Source: Candidatus Hydrogenedentota bacterium
GTDB lineage: Bacteria; Hydrogenedentota; Hydrogenedentia; Hydrogenedentales; SLHB01
Direction of reading: 5' to 3'
Length of the DNA: 64,000 nt
Assembly: GCA_013359265.1 (NCBI GenBank)
Contig: JABWCD010000011.1
Span: 62,001-126,000 of the forward strand
The position numbers and the translations under genes were made by a program. Below, piece after piece: positions 1 through 8,679 of this stretch (its first letter is position 1; the number at the start of each line of letters is the position of its first letter). The notes beneath the pieces are model-generated. The model did not search any database. It was not told where the DNA came from and was given only the letters and a program-made list of their open reading frames with translations.

Positions 1-425
1 GCGCGCGCGACGACAGCATTCGCATCCGAAACATGCGCGGGCAATTGCAGGCGCGCGGGCAGACCCGCTTTCGTGCAGGCCGCCAGCCAGGCATTCAGGT
101 TTGGCGCGTCCGCATTCGCGGGCACAAGAAACGCGTCGAGCAGTCCATCGTCCTTGAGCTTGGCGAGGTCGGGCGGCGGCGTCGCGCAGTCCGTGCGCAA
201 CGACAAGCGCAAGTCCCACTCCCGCGCCGCTTCGATGAAATCGGCGACGCGCTCCGCCGAGTTGCCGTGCGCCAGCGCGTCCACTTTCTCGACATTGAAA
301 ACAAGCCGGTTCAGCCGCAACCAGCGCCGGAGATCGATATCGCCAAACGGCTTACCCCATTGGTTGTGGAGCGTCATTAGGCCGCGAACCGGCGGGACGC
401 GCTGGTCTTCAACTCGCAACGGCAC
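1..425 (-). CDS. hypothetical protein, N-terminal part (runs off the window)
   Basis: Open frame on the minus strand with no stop before the left edge. An in-frame TAG lies just upstream at about 432-434. The first codon could be GTG at 425 (an AGGG lies about 11 bases before it) or ATG at 377. The visible part is soluble, with alternating strands and helices (for example RLVFNVEKVDALAHG and RLSLRTDC) that look like a TIM-barrel-type fold. I see no cysteine motif, signal peptide or other diagnostic residues, and I do not recognise the family. It is the last gene of the minus-strand group 1-1809, separated from the esterase stop by about 130 bases. Confidence 0.45.
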   Translation of the reverse strand, partial: MPLRVEDQRVPPVRGLMTLHNQWGKPFGDIDLRRWLRLNRLVFNVEKVDALAHGNSAERVADFIEAAREWDLRLSLRTDCATPPPDLAKLKDDGLLDAFLVPANADAPNLNAWLAACTKAGLPARLQLPAHVSDANAVVAR

Positions 426-557
426 GGCAGGCTACACCCTGTCGCGGAGTAACCGCGCCCATAAAAACAGGTGGAAAATGGCCGAAAAATGCATAGACCG
501 CCATGATAGCGGCCACGCGCGCGACGAATCAAAGCGTGGCGTGGCGTCGGCTGCGCT

Positions 558-1424
558 TCATCTGCGGCCCGTGAGGTGGCGCTGCATGAAGTCCCACGTC
601 ACTTCGACCAGCGATTTGCCGTCGACTGTCGCCGCCCACGCACCGTGACCGAACCCCGGCAGGATGTGCAGTTCAACCGGTACGCCCGCCGCTCTGCACT
701 TCTCGCTCACGAACTCGGACGCGGACGGTGGCGTATTTACGTTCTTGTCTTCCTGTCCATGAAAGAGCAGAACGGGTGGATCGTTCTTGTCAATCGCGTC
801 AGAGAACAGCGCCGCGGAACCCCAACACGACGCGCATGCATTGATCCGCGACGACACGCCAGGATGGTTTTCGCGCGCGATCGTTTGGCCCGGGACGTCC
901 GACATAAACCGCGTCTCATCCGTAAACGCCACCGCAAGCACCGTAATAGCGCCCGCCGACCCGCCCAATGCGCTTAAACGATCGGGGTCGATGCCGAACG
1001 CCGTCGCGTTGCTCCGCACCCACCGCACCGCCGTCTTCGCATCGACAAACGCCGCGTGAATCGCCGCGGCGCGCGCCCGGTCGTCACCCGTGAATGCTGC
1101 CGTCTCTGGCGGATTGTCGCGCTGCATGCGATAGTTGATCGAGAAGCAGACGAAACCGCGCGCCGCGAAATACTGCGCGAAGTTCACCATGTTCTTGTCG
1201 CCCTTGTCTCCCTGCCGAAAGCCCCCGCCGTGGACGAGGATCAAAGCCGGCTTATGAGTGTCGTCGCAATTCGCCGGAGCATAGACATCGACCAGAAGGG
1301 GCTGGCGCGCGGGGTTGCCATTTGCGTCACGTACCGTCCCCACGCCGTAGGTGGCATCGCGCGTGACCTGCACAGTGTAGTCCGCCTCCGCGCGGCCGGC
1401 GTCGACTGGAAGCAGTAGCAGCAT
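558..1424 (-). CDS. alpha/beta hydrolase, BD-FAE/carboxylesterase type, secreted
   Basis: Predicted serine esterase of 288 residues. The N-terminus (MLLLLPVDAGRAEA) looks like a short export signal. The oxyanion-hole motif HGGGF is at residues 65-69, the nucleophile elbow GGSAGA at 154-159 (Ser156), and the likely acid and base are Asp226 (GQEDKN) and His260 (GFGHGAW), so the triad is complete. This matches the BD-FAE/esterase-lipase group, which typically removes acyl groups from polysaccharides or small esters; the substrate is unknown. The frame is open further upstream (ATG at 1520), but that start would run into the small Tat protein ending at 1483, so 1424 is preferred. It follows that gene on the same strand and may be co-transcribed with it. 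Confidence 0.8.
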   Translation of the reverse strand: MLLLLPVDAGRAEADYTVQVTRDATYGVGTVRDANGNPARQPLLVDVYAPANCDDTHKPALILVHGGGFRQGDKGDKNMVNFAQYFAARGFVCFSINYRMQRDNPPETAAFTGDDRARAAAIHAAFVDAKTAVRWVRSNATAFGIDPDRLSALGGSAGAITVLAVAFTDETRFMSDVPGQTIARENHPGVSSRINACASCWGSAALFSDAIDKNDPPVLLFHGQEDKNVNTPPSASEFVSEKCRAAGVPVELHILPGFGHGAWAATVDGKSLVEVTWDFMQRHLTGRR

Positions 1425-1482
1425 GAACCCAATGGGGTGTGCCAAGGAGGAAAACGGGCGCCGCTGCAACAATCGGTGGAGA

Positions 1483-1809
1483 CTAAAGATCGTGGCGAAG
1501 ATCGGCAACAAGATTGCCATTCGGGAAGAGCGTATCGAATAGCTGCCTGCTGATGATGAGTTGCACAACGTAGGAATGATCACCCTTGTGCGCACGCCCG
1601 CGCTTCGCGGCCAAGAACGTCTTGTACAACTTGTTGAAATTGTTCTTCTTCGCCGCGTTCGACACATGAATACCGCGCGCGGAACGTTTGAACACCTTCA
1701 CGCCGTTCGTGAGGTTGGGGCGCGGACACCCCATTGTCACCGTTGCACCGGCGACAGCGGTAGAAGACAGAAAAGCCCGCCTGGTAACCTTTTTCACCTT
1801 CATACGCAC
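1483..1809 (-). CDS. small Tat-signal protein of unknown function
   Basis: 108 residues. The N-terminus reads VKKVTRRAFLSSTAVAGA, a typical twin-arginine signal with Arg-Arg at positions 10-11, followed by a possible lipobox ending in Cys28 (VTMGC), so the product may be a Tat-exported lipoprotein. The mature part is short, very basic and lysine-rich (AAKKNNFNKLYKTFLAAKRG). I do not recognise the family. Start is GTG at 1809 or ATG at 1803; there is a TATACG hexamer at 1823-1818 but no clear Shine-Dalgarno. It lies directly upstream of the esterase gene on the same strand, so a joint role is possible but unproven. Confidence 0.6.
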   Translation of the reverse strand: MRMKVKKVTRRAFLSSTAVAGATVTMGCPRPNLTNGVKVFKRSARGIHVSNAAKKNNFNKLYKTFLAAKRGRAHKGDHSYVVQLIISRQLFDTLFPNGNLVADLRHDL

Positions 1810-2215
1810 AATCCAAACGTATACCCACGCGCGTGTGCGCGCGTTGCCCTTTTAAGGGGGCGGAGGGGCCCCGGCCTACCCCTGTCGGCTAGTCATCTCT
1901 GACAGGCCCTTTACCCTGAGGTCGACATTTTTCGTTGCAGCACGGGGATCGGTGAGTTTCCGGTGCTCTCAACACTCCAACACTTAATGCGATAGCGACT
2001 CCAACCTTTTGACAGCGAAGACTCCAACGCAGACGTGATTGTGCCTCACCTTTCGACTCAGACACCTCCTCAGACCGCAGTGTTACGCTAACACAAATCT
2101 AACGGTTTGTAAAGGAGTATTTTCGATTGGGGACTACTCTGCGCCAACCAATGGCGATTGATTGCCCACGTCCGGCGTGGCACGATCGCGCATCGGGTAA
2201 AAAGGGCAATTCATT
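1810..2215. other. 406-bp divergent intergenic region
   Basis: Separates the minus-strand Tat protein from the plus-strand transglutaminase-like gene, so it should hold two divergent promoters. I see G/C runs at 1850-1890 (AAGGGGGCGGAGGGGCCCC) and an AT-richer stretch around 2085-2125. AAGGGC at 2202-2207 is a plausible ribosome binding site for the gene at 2216. No coding potential or RNA gene is apparent. Confidence 0.4.
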
Positions 2216-3223
2216 ATGAACGCATGTTCCGCGCTTGCACCACTGCTGGCGCCAATGCTCACAGTCATACCATTTGTTGGCGCGTACGCCGATCCGCCCG
2301 CGCAGCGCAACGTCGAACTTACGCTGTTCGCCGCCGTCGATCCCATCCCGGAGGGCGCGTCGGTTATCGACCTGTGGATTCCCGTCGCGCAGGACACCGA
2401 TGGCCAAGTCGTGTCTTCGGTTACGGTGAGCCATCCCGCCGGCGGCGTGATCGACACCGAGCCGAGATACGGCAATAAGATGTGGTACAAGCGCTTCGAG
2501 GCGCCGTTCGAGGACGATTTGCGCGACGGCAAATTGAGTGCGGAAATCAAGTTCGAGATTCAGCGGACCGAGATCGTGGCGCCGGAATCGAAATCGCTCG
2601 CAACGAACCCAAAGGCAGACCCAAAACTGACAGCGTACCTGGAAGAGAACAGGCTCATTCCCGTCGCAACTGAACCCATCAACGCCATCGCACGGGAGTT
2701 GAAACTCGATGCCGATCCTCCCATTGTCGCCGCGCGTAAGATGTACGATTGGCTCATCGATCAATTCAAGTACGATTTCGGCGCAAAGGGCGCGGGCATC
2801 GGCGACGTGCGCTGGGCGTGCGACTCGAAGACGGGCGATTGCAGCGATTACACCTCCATGTTCATCGCGGTCATGCGCAATCAAGGTATCCCGGCCGATC
2901 ACGAATTCGGGTTTCCCATTCGGACAAAGGGGACCGAGGGCAGAATTCTTTTCTACCATTGTTGGCCGCGCTTTTACGTGGAAGGCGTCGGCTGGATACC
3001 GCTCGACATTTCCGAGGCTGACAAACATCCCGAACTCCGCGACTACAACTTCGGGTCGCAATCCGCCGACCTCTTCAAGTTTACCCACGGCCGCGACATC
3101 ACGCTCGCGCCCAAACAAGCCGGCCCCCCGCTGAACAAGTTCATCTACCCGTACGCGGAGATCGACGGCGCACCGATGGAGAAAGTGCCGTACAGGGTGT
3201 TCTTCCGAAAACGCAAGAATTGA
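2216..3223 (+). CDS. transglutaminase-like (papain fold) exported protein
   Basis: 335 residues with an N-terminal signal-like segment ending near AYA (residue 25). Residues 30-130 form a beta-rich leader domain. The transglutaminase core follows: Cys209 in GDCSDYTSMF, His248 in FYHCWPRFYV and Asp264 in WIPLDIS make the expected Cys-His-Asp triad. Family members act as cysteine peptidases or amidases or cross-link amide groups; the substrate here is unknown. The ATG at 2216 is supported by the AAGGGC site about eight bases upstream. The next gene starts 31 bp after the stop on the same strand. A long antisense frame across the gene looks like a codon-usage shadow. Confidence 0.82.
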   Translation: MNACSALAPLLAPMLTVIPFVGAYADPPAQRNVELTLFAAVDPIPEGASVIDLWIPVAQDTDGQVVSSVTVSHPAGGVIDTEPRYGNKMWYKRFEAPFEDDLRDGKLSAEIKFEIQRTEIVAPESKSLATNPKADPKLTAYLEENRLIPVATEPINAIARELKLDADPPIVAARKMYDWLIDQFKYDFGAKGAGIGDVRWACDSKTGDCSDYTSMFIAVMRNQGIPADHEFGFPIRTKGTEGRILFYHCWPRFYVEGVGWIPLDISEADKHPELRDYNFGSQSADLFKFTHGRDITLAPKQAGPPLNKFIYPYAEIDGAPMEKVPYRVFFRKRKN

Positions 3224-3254
3224 CGAATCACTTCACGGCTCAGTTTGGTGACCG

Positions 3255-3794
3255 ATGGGCTTTCTTCAAAGAATTCGGCTGTTAGTTCGTTCGCGGCTGT
3301 ACAAGTATCGCGGCAGGTTACTCGAAGCCGCAGCAGGCGTAACGCTCCAAGACACTATGTATTGGGAGGTTTCCGGGACCCGCAATGCTGCGACCTTTCT
3401 CCGCGGCCTCCCCGTGCTATTCCCGGAAACCGCGTACGTGTGCTTTGAAGGAACGACCGAACGTCGATTTTCGACGTGGTTATCGGCGCACGCGATCCAG
3501 GCACCCTTGAAAATCGCGGCGGGCACGATCTGGCCAAGATCGGACTGGTTTCACGTCCCTCTGCGATCAGACCTAATGGAGGTAGCGGCAAAATTGGCGG
3601 ATAAACATAGAATCACAACTCCATCGATCCATATCTACGTCCATGATGGGACGCGGGTGTTGTTGCAGTGGCATGACGCGTTTTGCGAATACCCAATTTT
3701 CGTATCAGGCACGTTTTCTGAGGGCGCAGTCGCCAAATTCGCCGATGCAATTGGCGCACAAGGGTTCGACAAGAACGAAGCCGACATACGATAA
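3255..3794 (+). CDS. hypothetical protein, 179 aa
   Basis: No family recognised. The composition is protein-like, with a basic amphipathic start (MGFLQRIRLLVRSRLYKYRG) and later mixed alpha/beta segments such as PSIHIYVHDGTRVLLQW. There is no signal peptide, membrane span or catalytic motif that I can name. The gene lies 31 bp after the transglutaminase-like gene and is probably in the same transcript. It converges on nhaA with about 90 bp between stops. Confidence 0.6.
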   Translation: MGFLQRIRLLVRSRLYKYRGRLLEAAAGVTLQDTMYWEVSGTRNAATFLRGLPVLFPETAYVCFEGTTERRFSTWLSAHAIQAPLKIAAGTIWPRSDWFHVPLRSDLMEVAAKLADKHRITTPSIHIYVHDGTRVLLQWHDAFCEYPIFVSGTFSEGAVAKFADAIGAQGFDKNEADIR

Positions 3795-3885
3795 CTCAAT
3801 ACAAACGGTTGAGCGCGAACGCGACGCATTGATGTGTCGGGGGCCCAACTGCGTGTACCTCGTCTGGTACGCGTAGCACATACCA

Positions 3886-5271
3886 CTATTCGGTTATGGG
3901 GACCTTTGCAGCGAGCCGCAGTACAAACAGACCAATGGCGCCGGCGACGAAACTCGCCATGAACACCGCGATCTTGCCTTCCGCGAGGAACCGCCCCAGG
4001 ACCTCGGCATCTTCGCCGGGGAGCGGTTTGAACGCGAGTTCGTTAATGAACAGCGCCATCGTAAACCCGATGCCTGCGAGCCACGACAGGCCATATACAT
4101 GAATCCATTTCATGCCTTCGGGAAGGTCCGCGAGACGCAGCTTCACCGCGAGCCACGAGAACAGCGTGACGCCGATCTGTTTGCCGAGCACGAGGCCGAA
4201 AAACACGCCGAGCGTGGTGCGTTCGATCAGCATTCCGCCGATGCTGCCGAATTCGAGCGTGACGCCCGCGTTCGAGAACGCAAACAGCGGGAGTATGAAC
4301 AGGACGCACGCCGGATGCAGCGCGAACTCGATTCGTTGTAGCGGCGGCTCGACAAGCACGTGCTCCCGTTGCATGAACCGGATAATCTCTTGTTGCTGGT
4401 GATTGACCTGCAACGGGTTGACGTTGTCCTCCGCGGCGGCGAACTTGCGCAACAACGCGCCCATGCGTGTGTTGAAATGCGGTGTCTCGTATCGCGCATG
4501 TGCGGGAACGGTGAACGCGAGGAGCACGCCGGCAATAGTCGCATGAACGCCGGATTGCAGGAACGCCCACCACACAATCGCGCCGATGAGCGCATACGGC
4601 CAGACGCGCCGCACGCCCAGCAAATTGAGGCCGAACGAAATCGACACGAGCACGGCCCCGACAATCAGCGGCAACATCGCTATCTGCTGCGTGTAGAAGA
4701 CAGCGATAACCAGCACCGCGCCGAGGTCGTCCACAATGGCGAGGGCAACGAGAAACACGCTCAGCGCAGGGTGCGCGCGCTTGCCCAACAGTGCGAGACC
4801 GCCCGTTGCAAACGCGATATCCGTGGCCATGGGGATACCCCAGCCGCGCGCGGAAGGCGTGCCCCAGTTGATCGCGAGAAAGATCAGCGCGGGGCAGACC
4901 ATGCCGCCGAGCGCGGCGACCGCCGGCAGCAGCGCCTTGCGGAACGACGCAAGTTCGCCGACCAGCAATTCGCGCTTGATTTCCAGGCCAACGACGAAGA
5001 AGAAGATCGCCATCAGACCATCGTTGATCCAGACATGCAACGATTGTTTCAGTTCGGCGCCGCCGAACGACAAGCCAAACGTGATATGCCAAAGGTGGTG
5101 ATACCACTCTGACGCGGCGGTGTTCGCAAGGACAAGCGCCGCACCCGCGCCCAACAACAGCAGGCACGCCGCGACCGCGTCTTGGCGCGCGATGGCGGCA
5201 AGCGGAGATGGCGCATCGAGCCGGGGCAAGCCCTTCGATACCTCTTCAAAGTCGGTGGTTACTTCAGCCAT
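3886..5271 (-). CDS. nhaA: Na+/H+ antiporter NhaA
   Basis: 461 residues, slightly longer than the usual 390-440. About twelve hydrophobic segments begin near residue 30. Family hallmarks are present: FFVVGLEIKRE at 91-101, the conserved GIPMATDIAFATGG block with Asp151, and the ion-binding pair Asp181-Asp182 in AIVDDLGAV (equivalent to E. coli D133, D163 and D164). The protein exchanges cytoplasmic Na+ for external H+ in the inner membrane. In this genome it may be linked physiologically to the Na+-pumping Nqr complex at 54-60 kb. The start is nine bases after the stop of the upstream sulfatase-like gene (5281), so the two are probably one operon. Confidence 0.95.
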   Translation of the reverse strand: MAEVTTDFEEVSKGLPRLDAPSPLAAIARQDAVAACLLLLGAGAALVLANTAASEWYHHLWHITFGLSFGGAELKQSLHVWINDGLMAIFFFVVGLEIKRELLVGELASFRKALLPAVAALGGMVCPALIFLAINWGTPSARGWGIPMATDIAFATGGLALLGKRAHPALSVFLVALAIVDDLGAVLVIAVFYTQQIAMLPLIVGAVLVSISFGLNLLGVRRVWPYALIGAIVWWAFLQSGVHATIAGVLLAFTVPAHARYETPHFNTRMGALLRKFAAAEDNVNPLQVNHQQQEIIRFMQREHVLVEPPLQRIEFALHPACVLFILPLFAFSNAGVTLEFGSIGGMLIERTTLGVFFGLVLGKQIGVTLFSWLAVKLRLADLPEGMKWIHVYGLSWLAGIGFTMALFINELAFKPLPGEDAEVLGRFLAEGKIAVFMASFVAGAIGLFVLRLAAKVPITE

Positions 5272-5280
5272 GGGGCTTCC

Positions 5281-7155
5281 TTATTCGATATCTGCGGCGT
5301 ATCCCAGATTTCGCAGCGCTTCGATCTCCTCCTGCGTCAACGGCCGCGTCGGACTGCCGACGGGGGTCTGCGGCACTTCGCTGAGCGAGCGGTCGAGGTC
5401 GGCGCGCAGCGCGGCGAGTTCCGGCGGGGCCGACGCAATCAGGTCCACGGTTTCCGCGGGATCGCTTTCGATACGGTACAGTTCCTCGGATTTGGTCTCG
5501 GTATTGCGAATCAATTTCCATTCGTTCGTGCGGACCGATGCGTACTCCAATCGGGTGATGAACGCATTTTGCCGAGGCTCTCTCTCGCCGCGAACGATGG
5601 GCATCAGGCTTTCCCCGTCCATCGCCGGCCCCTGCAATCCCAATAGATCGAGGACTGTCGGCGCAAGGTCGGTCAGTTGTACCATCTTCGGCACCCGTTT
5701 GCCGCTATGTTTGCCGTTCGGAAACCGAATGATGAGCGGCACTCTTGCCGACCCTTCGTACACGTGCTCGTGCAGGAACTGTCCGTTCTCGCCGAAATTC
5801 TCGCCATGGTCCGAGGTGACGATGATGATCGCGTCGTCGTACACGCCGCGTTCCTTAAGCGCATCGAACAATTTGCCTACGCCCTCGTCTACACCGCGTA
5901 TTGCATCGTCGTACAGCGCGATCATGTATTCGATTTCTTCCTTGCTCAGCGACTCCTTACCTTCGATTGCGGCGAATAGCAGGTCTGTCGCCTGCAACCT
6001 TCCGGCGGCGCGCAAGCTGGGCGGTTCGGTCAGTTCGCTCGCATACTTGAGGAACCTGGGGCGCGGCGGATAGTACGGCAAGTCGCAGCCGACGCAATCG
6101 GATTCCTTGAACTTGCTGTGGCTGTCGTAATTGTGAAAGAAGAGGAAGAAAGGCGCGTGCGCGTTGGCGTCTAACCACTGGTACACATGATCGAGCGTCT
6201 TGAACAAATGACGTGTAATTGGCGGAGTGGAATAGCGGTCGAATCCCTGCGCAAATCCGCGCGCCGGGTTCAGCCAAATACCGTACCCGGTAAAACCGCC
6301 GGTGGCGTACCCCGCGTCGCGGAGGATTTCGGGGAGCGTGACAATCTCCTCCGCGAGATTCGTGTTCGCGGTCACGCGGTGGCGACGCGGGTCCAGCCCT
6401 GTCAACATGCTGAGGTGGGCGGTTAGCGTCCACGTCTCGGGTGTGACCGCGTCCTCGAATAGTACCGACTCCTTGGCGAATGCATCGATGTTTGGCGATG
6501 TGTCGCGCGCATAGCCATAACACCCAAGGTGGTCGGCGCGCAGTGTATCGCACGATATCAGCACGACAGGAACGCCTTCGCGCCGAGCGCTTGACGCGAC
6601 TGTTGGGTTGCCCCAGAGCGCGCGGATGGGTCCTTCCGCCGGGGCGATTGTCGAAGTGAGCACGAGGCGCAATTGCTCCCCCGCGTAGGGCCCCAAGTCG
6701 GCGCGCACCTCGACCCAACCTTTGTCGGCGGCCGTGACCTCGACATCAACCAGCGTGACAGCAGGCGCCCCCGGCTGCTCGGCGGTGACGGAAAAATGGG
6801 CCGCGGCTCCAGCAGGTGGCTCGGGACTTTCGCCGCGCAGTCCCACGTGCGCTGTGAAGAAGGCTTGCGTTGGAACTGTTACGTCCCATTCGTACTTCGG
6901 AAGTTCGAGCGTCTCCATGGTCACGCCGCGAATCGTGGCCCGTGTTGGCCCTTTTGGCGCAGCGGGATCGGACGGTTGCGCCGCGAATCGTTGCACCGTT
7001 AGACGCTGAACTGAAGGCGGCGCTGGCGCCCGGTTGTTGACCGCGGCAATGGTATCGACCTGCGAGGAACGGGCGTTCGACGAATCGGTGTTACCGCATC
7101 CGGCCAAGAAAAATGCGGCACACACAAGCGCCGCGGATGCCACGAACCGATCCAT
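5281..7155 (-). CDS. sulfatase-like hydrolase, lipoprotein
   Basis: 624 residues. A lipoprotein signal ends at Cys20 (FFLAGCGN). Residues 80-190 form a beta-rich domain, and the alkaline-phosphatase/sulfatase fold starts near 196: VLISCDTLRADHLGCYGY carries metal-binding Asp203, and IVTSDHGENFG carries the later Asp-His pair. The position that is Cys or Ser in formylglycine sulfatases (CxPxR) appears to be Thr243 in TLTAHLSMLTG, so classical sulfatase activation looks impossible; a phosphodiesterase or another hydrolase role with a Thr nucleophile is more likely. It sits nine bases upstream of nhaA on the same strand and is divergent from the hydrolase at 7240. Confidence 0.82.
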   Translation of the reverse strand: MDRFVASAALVCAAFFLAGCGNTDSSNARSSQVDTIAAVNNRAPAPPSVQRLTVQRFAAQPSDPAAPKGPTRATIRGVTMETLELPKYEWDVTVPTQAFFTAHVGLRGESPEPPAGAAAHFSVTAEQPGAPAVTLVDVEVTAADKGWVEVRADLGPYAGEQLRLVLTSTIAPAEGPIRALWGNPTVASSARREGVPVVLISCDTLRADHLGCYGYARDTSPNIDAFAKESVLFEDAVTPETWTLTAHLSMLTGLDPRRHRVTANTNLAEEIVTLPEILRDAGYATGGFTGYGIWLNPARGFAQGFDRYSTPPITRHLFKTLDHVYQWLDANAHAPFFLFFHNYDSHSKFKESDCVGCDLPYYPPRPRFLKYASELTEPPSLRAAGRLQATDLLFAAIEGKESLSKEEIEYMIALYDDAIRGVDEGVGKLFDALKERGVYDDAIIIVTSDHGENFGENGQFLHEHVYEGSARVPLIIRFPNGKHSGKRVPKMVQLTDLAPTVLDLLGLQGPAMDGESLMPIVRGEREPRQNAFITRLEYASVRTNEWKLIRNTETKSEELYRIESDPAETVDLIASAPPELAALRADLDRSLSEVPQTPVGSPTRPLTQEEIEALRNLGYAADIE

Positions 7156-7239
7156 GCTTCGACCGTATCACAGCGCTTCGACATGCGGCAAGGCCGCTTT
7201 GTTGACAACCGATCACGCTTGGATGGCAGAGTAACAGGC

Positions 7240-8160
7240 ATGAATTCGCACATTAACAAGCGGGTTTGGCGCTATTTTTTCACAGTGGCAATTGTAGGAC
7301 TGATCGCCGCCTGCTTCGTTGCGATCCGAATTGGCGAAAGCTTCTCGAGGCCAACGCCTGCGTCCGCGGGCGAGCCTCCGTTCGACTTTCCGTATGAAGA
7401 TGCGTATTTCTCGAGCAGTTCCGGAAGCACGATCTCCGCATGGCATTTCCCCGTCGACAATGCAACTGCCTGCGTCGTGTTGCTGCATGGCGTGCGCTCC
7501 AATCGCTGGGGGCCGGTGCATCGCGTTCCGTTTCTTCGCGCGGCGGGCTACTCCGTTCTCACCATCGATTTTCAGGCACACGGAGAAAGTCCCGGCGACC
7601 ACATCACGTTTGGATATCTTGAAAGCCGCGATGCACGCGCATCGGTTAGATGGATGCGCGAAAAGTACCCAGGAAAGAAGGTCGCCGTCATTGGCATTTC
7701 CATGGGCGCCGCAGCTGCGGTCCTGGGCGACGATCTCCTTGGCGCGGATGCCGTAATACTTGAAACGATGTACGGGACGCTTGCTGAAGCTGTCGACAAC
7801 CGGATGCGAATGAGTCTCGGTTCCGCTGGCCCATTGTTTTCGTGGGTGTTGCTGGTTCAGTCTAAGCCGCGACTTGGGTTTTGGCCGTCCGAACTTCGGC
7901 CGATAGAGCGCATTTCCGATCTGAATGCGCCGGTGTTTATCATCGCGGGCGCCGAAGACCGCCACACGACCATTGCCGAATCGAAACGCATCTTCGATCG
8001 AGCGCGTGAACCAAAAGAATTTTGGGCCGTGCCGGGCGCGAGACATGACAACATATGGAGTTTCGCGCAAACTGAGTACGAACGGCGCGTACTCGATTTT
8101 CTCGCTCGTTCGCTCGGCACAGCGGATCGAAAAGACGCAGAAGCGATCGGCGCCTCCTGA
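7240..8160 (+). CDS. alpha/beta hydrolase with N-terminal membrane anchor
   Basis: 306 residues. A single hydrophobic segment at about 10-29 anchors or exports the protein. The hydrolase core shows HG at 83-84 (oxyanion hole), nucleophile Ser154 in GISMGA, Asp240 in AGAEDRHT and His269 in GARHDN, so the triad is complete. The layout resembles the S9-like/serine aminopeptidase and YfhR/bem46 group; the substrate is not predictable. The ATG at 7240 is chosen because the hydrophobic segment follows directly. A TTGACA hexamer lies at 7202-7207, but no good -10 follows. The sulfatase-like gene starts divergently at 7155. Confidence 0.82.
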   Translation: MNSHINKRVWRYFFTVAIVGLIAACFVAIRIGESFSRPTPASAGEPPFDFPYEDAYFSSSSGSTISAWHFPVDNATACVVLLHGVRSNRWGPVHRVPFLRAAGYSVLTIDFQAHGESPGDHITFGYLESRDARASVRWMREKYPGKKVAVIGISMGAAAAVLGDDLLGADAVILETMYGTLAEAVDNRMRMSLGSAGPLFSWVLLVQSKPRLGFWPSELRPIERISDLNAPVFIIAGAEDRHTTIAESKRIFDRAREPKEFWAVPGARHDNIWSFAQTEYERRVLDFLARSLGTADRKDAEAIGAS

Positions 8161-8272
8161 CCCGTCCATCGTTCATGCAACACCGCTGAACCGATTGCAT
8201 ACCATTCGTAGAGCGGTTAGTATTAAGACAGTAACTACACCGCGTGTCACTTAGGGAGAGGGGGAAGCATCT

Positions 8273-8635
8273 GTGCGTTATTCGGGCCAGGAACGCAGGC
8301 GCTACGCGCGCAGCCGGCGCGGGTTTCCCGCGGTGGTGGACGACGGAGGCCCCGGCGTCCTCAATCACATCGACAACATCAGCGCGAACGGCGTGTTGTG
8401 CCACACGGTAAAGCCGATTCCGCTCATGACAAAAATGAGTATGGCGCTCGAACTGCCGCGCCCGAATCTGCGGCGAATCGAATGCGAAGGCATTGTCGTC
8501 CGATGCCAACCGCACGACGTGGGCGACGATCATTTCAAAGTGGCAATTCTATACACGAAGATCGGCGACGACGACCGCGACGCGATTCACGCCTTCGTCG
8601 AGAGCGACATCGCCAACGGAAACAGCGGGGACTAG
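8273..8635 (+). CDS. PilZ domain protein
   Basis: 120 residues. The N-terminal RRRYARSRR (the RxxxR-type c-di-GMP arginine motif) followed by DNISANGVLC (the (D/N)xSxxG motif) defines a single PilZ domain, expected to bind cyclic di-GMP and signal to partner proteins. The start is GTG at 8273 with a purine-rich GGGAGAGGGGGA stretch just upstream. No c-di-GMP synthase or hydrolase gene is visible nearby; the ABC permease follows after 44 bp and may be co-transcribed. Confidence 0.8.
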   Translation: MRYSGQERRRYARSRRGFPAVVDDGGPGVLNHIDNISANGVLCHTVKPIPLMTKMSMALELPRPNLRRIECEGIVVRCQPHDVGDDHFKVAILYTKIGDDDRDAIHAFVESDIANGNSGD

Positions 8636-8679
8636 CTTTTCTTGCGCGACTCGCGCAATAGCCCGGTGCGTCAGGTTCG

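Noticed and set aside
2099-3118. 339-residue minus-strand frame over the transglutaminase-like gene
   Set aside because: Overlaps a gene with a complete catalytic triad on the other strand and shows no domain of its own.
7202-7239. TTGACA hexamer before the hydrolase at 7240 as a promoter
   Set aside because: No acceptable -10 hexamer lies 16-19 bases downstream, so it was not listed as a promoter feature.
7213-8169. 318-residue minus-strand frame antisense to the hydrolase at 7240
   Set aside because: Composition typical of a shadow frame; the plus-strand gene has an intact triad and membrane anchor.
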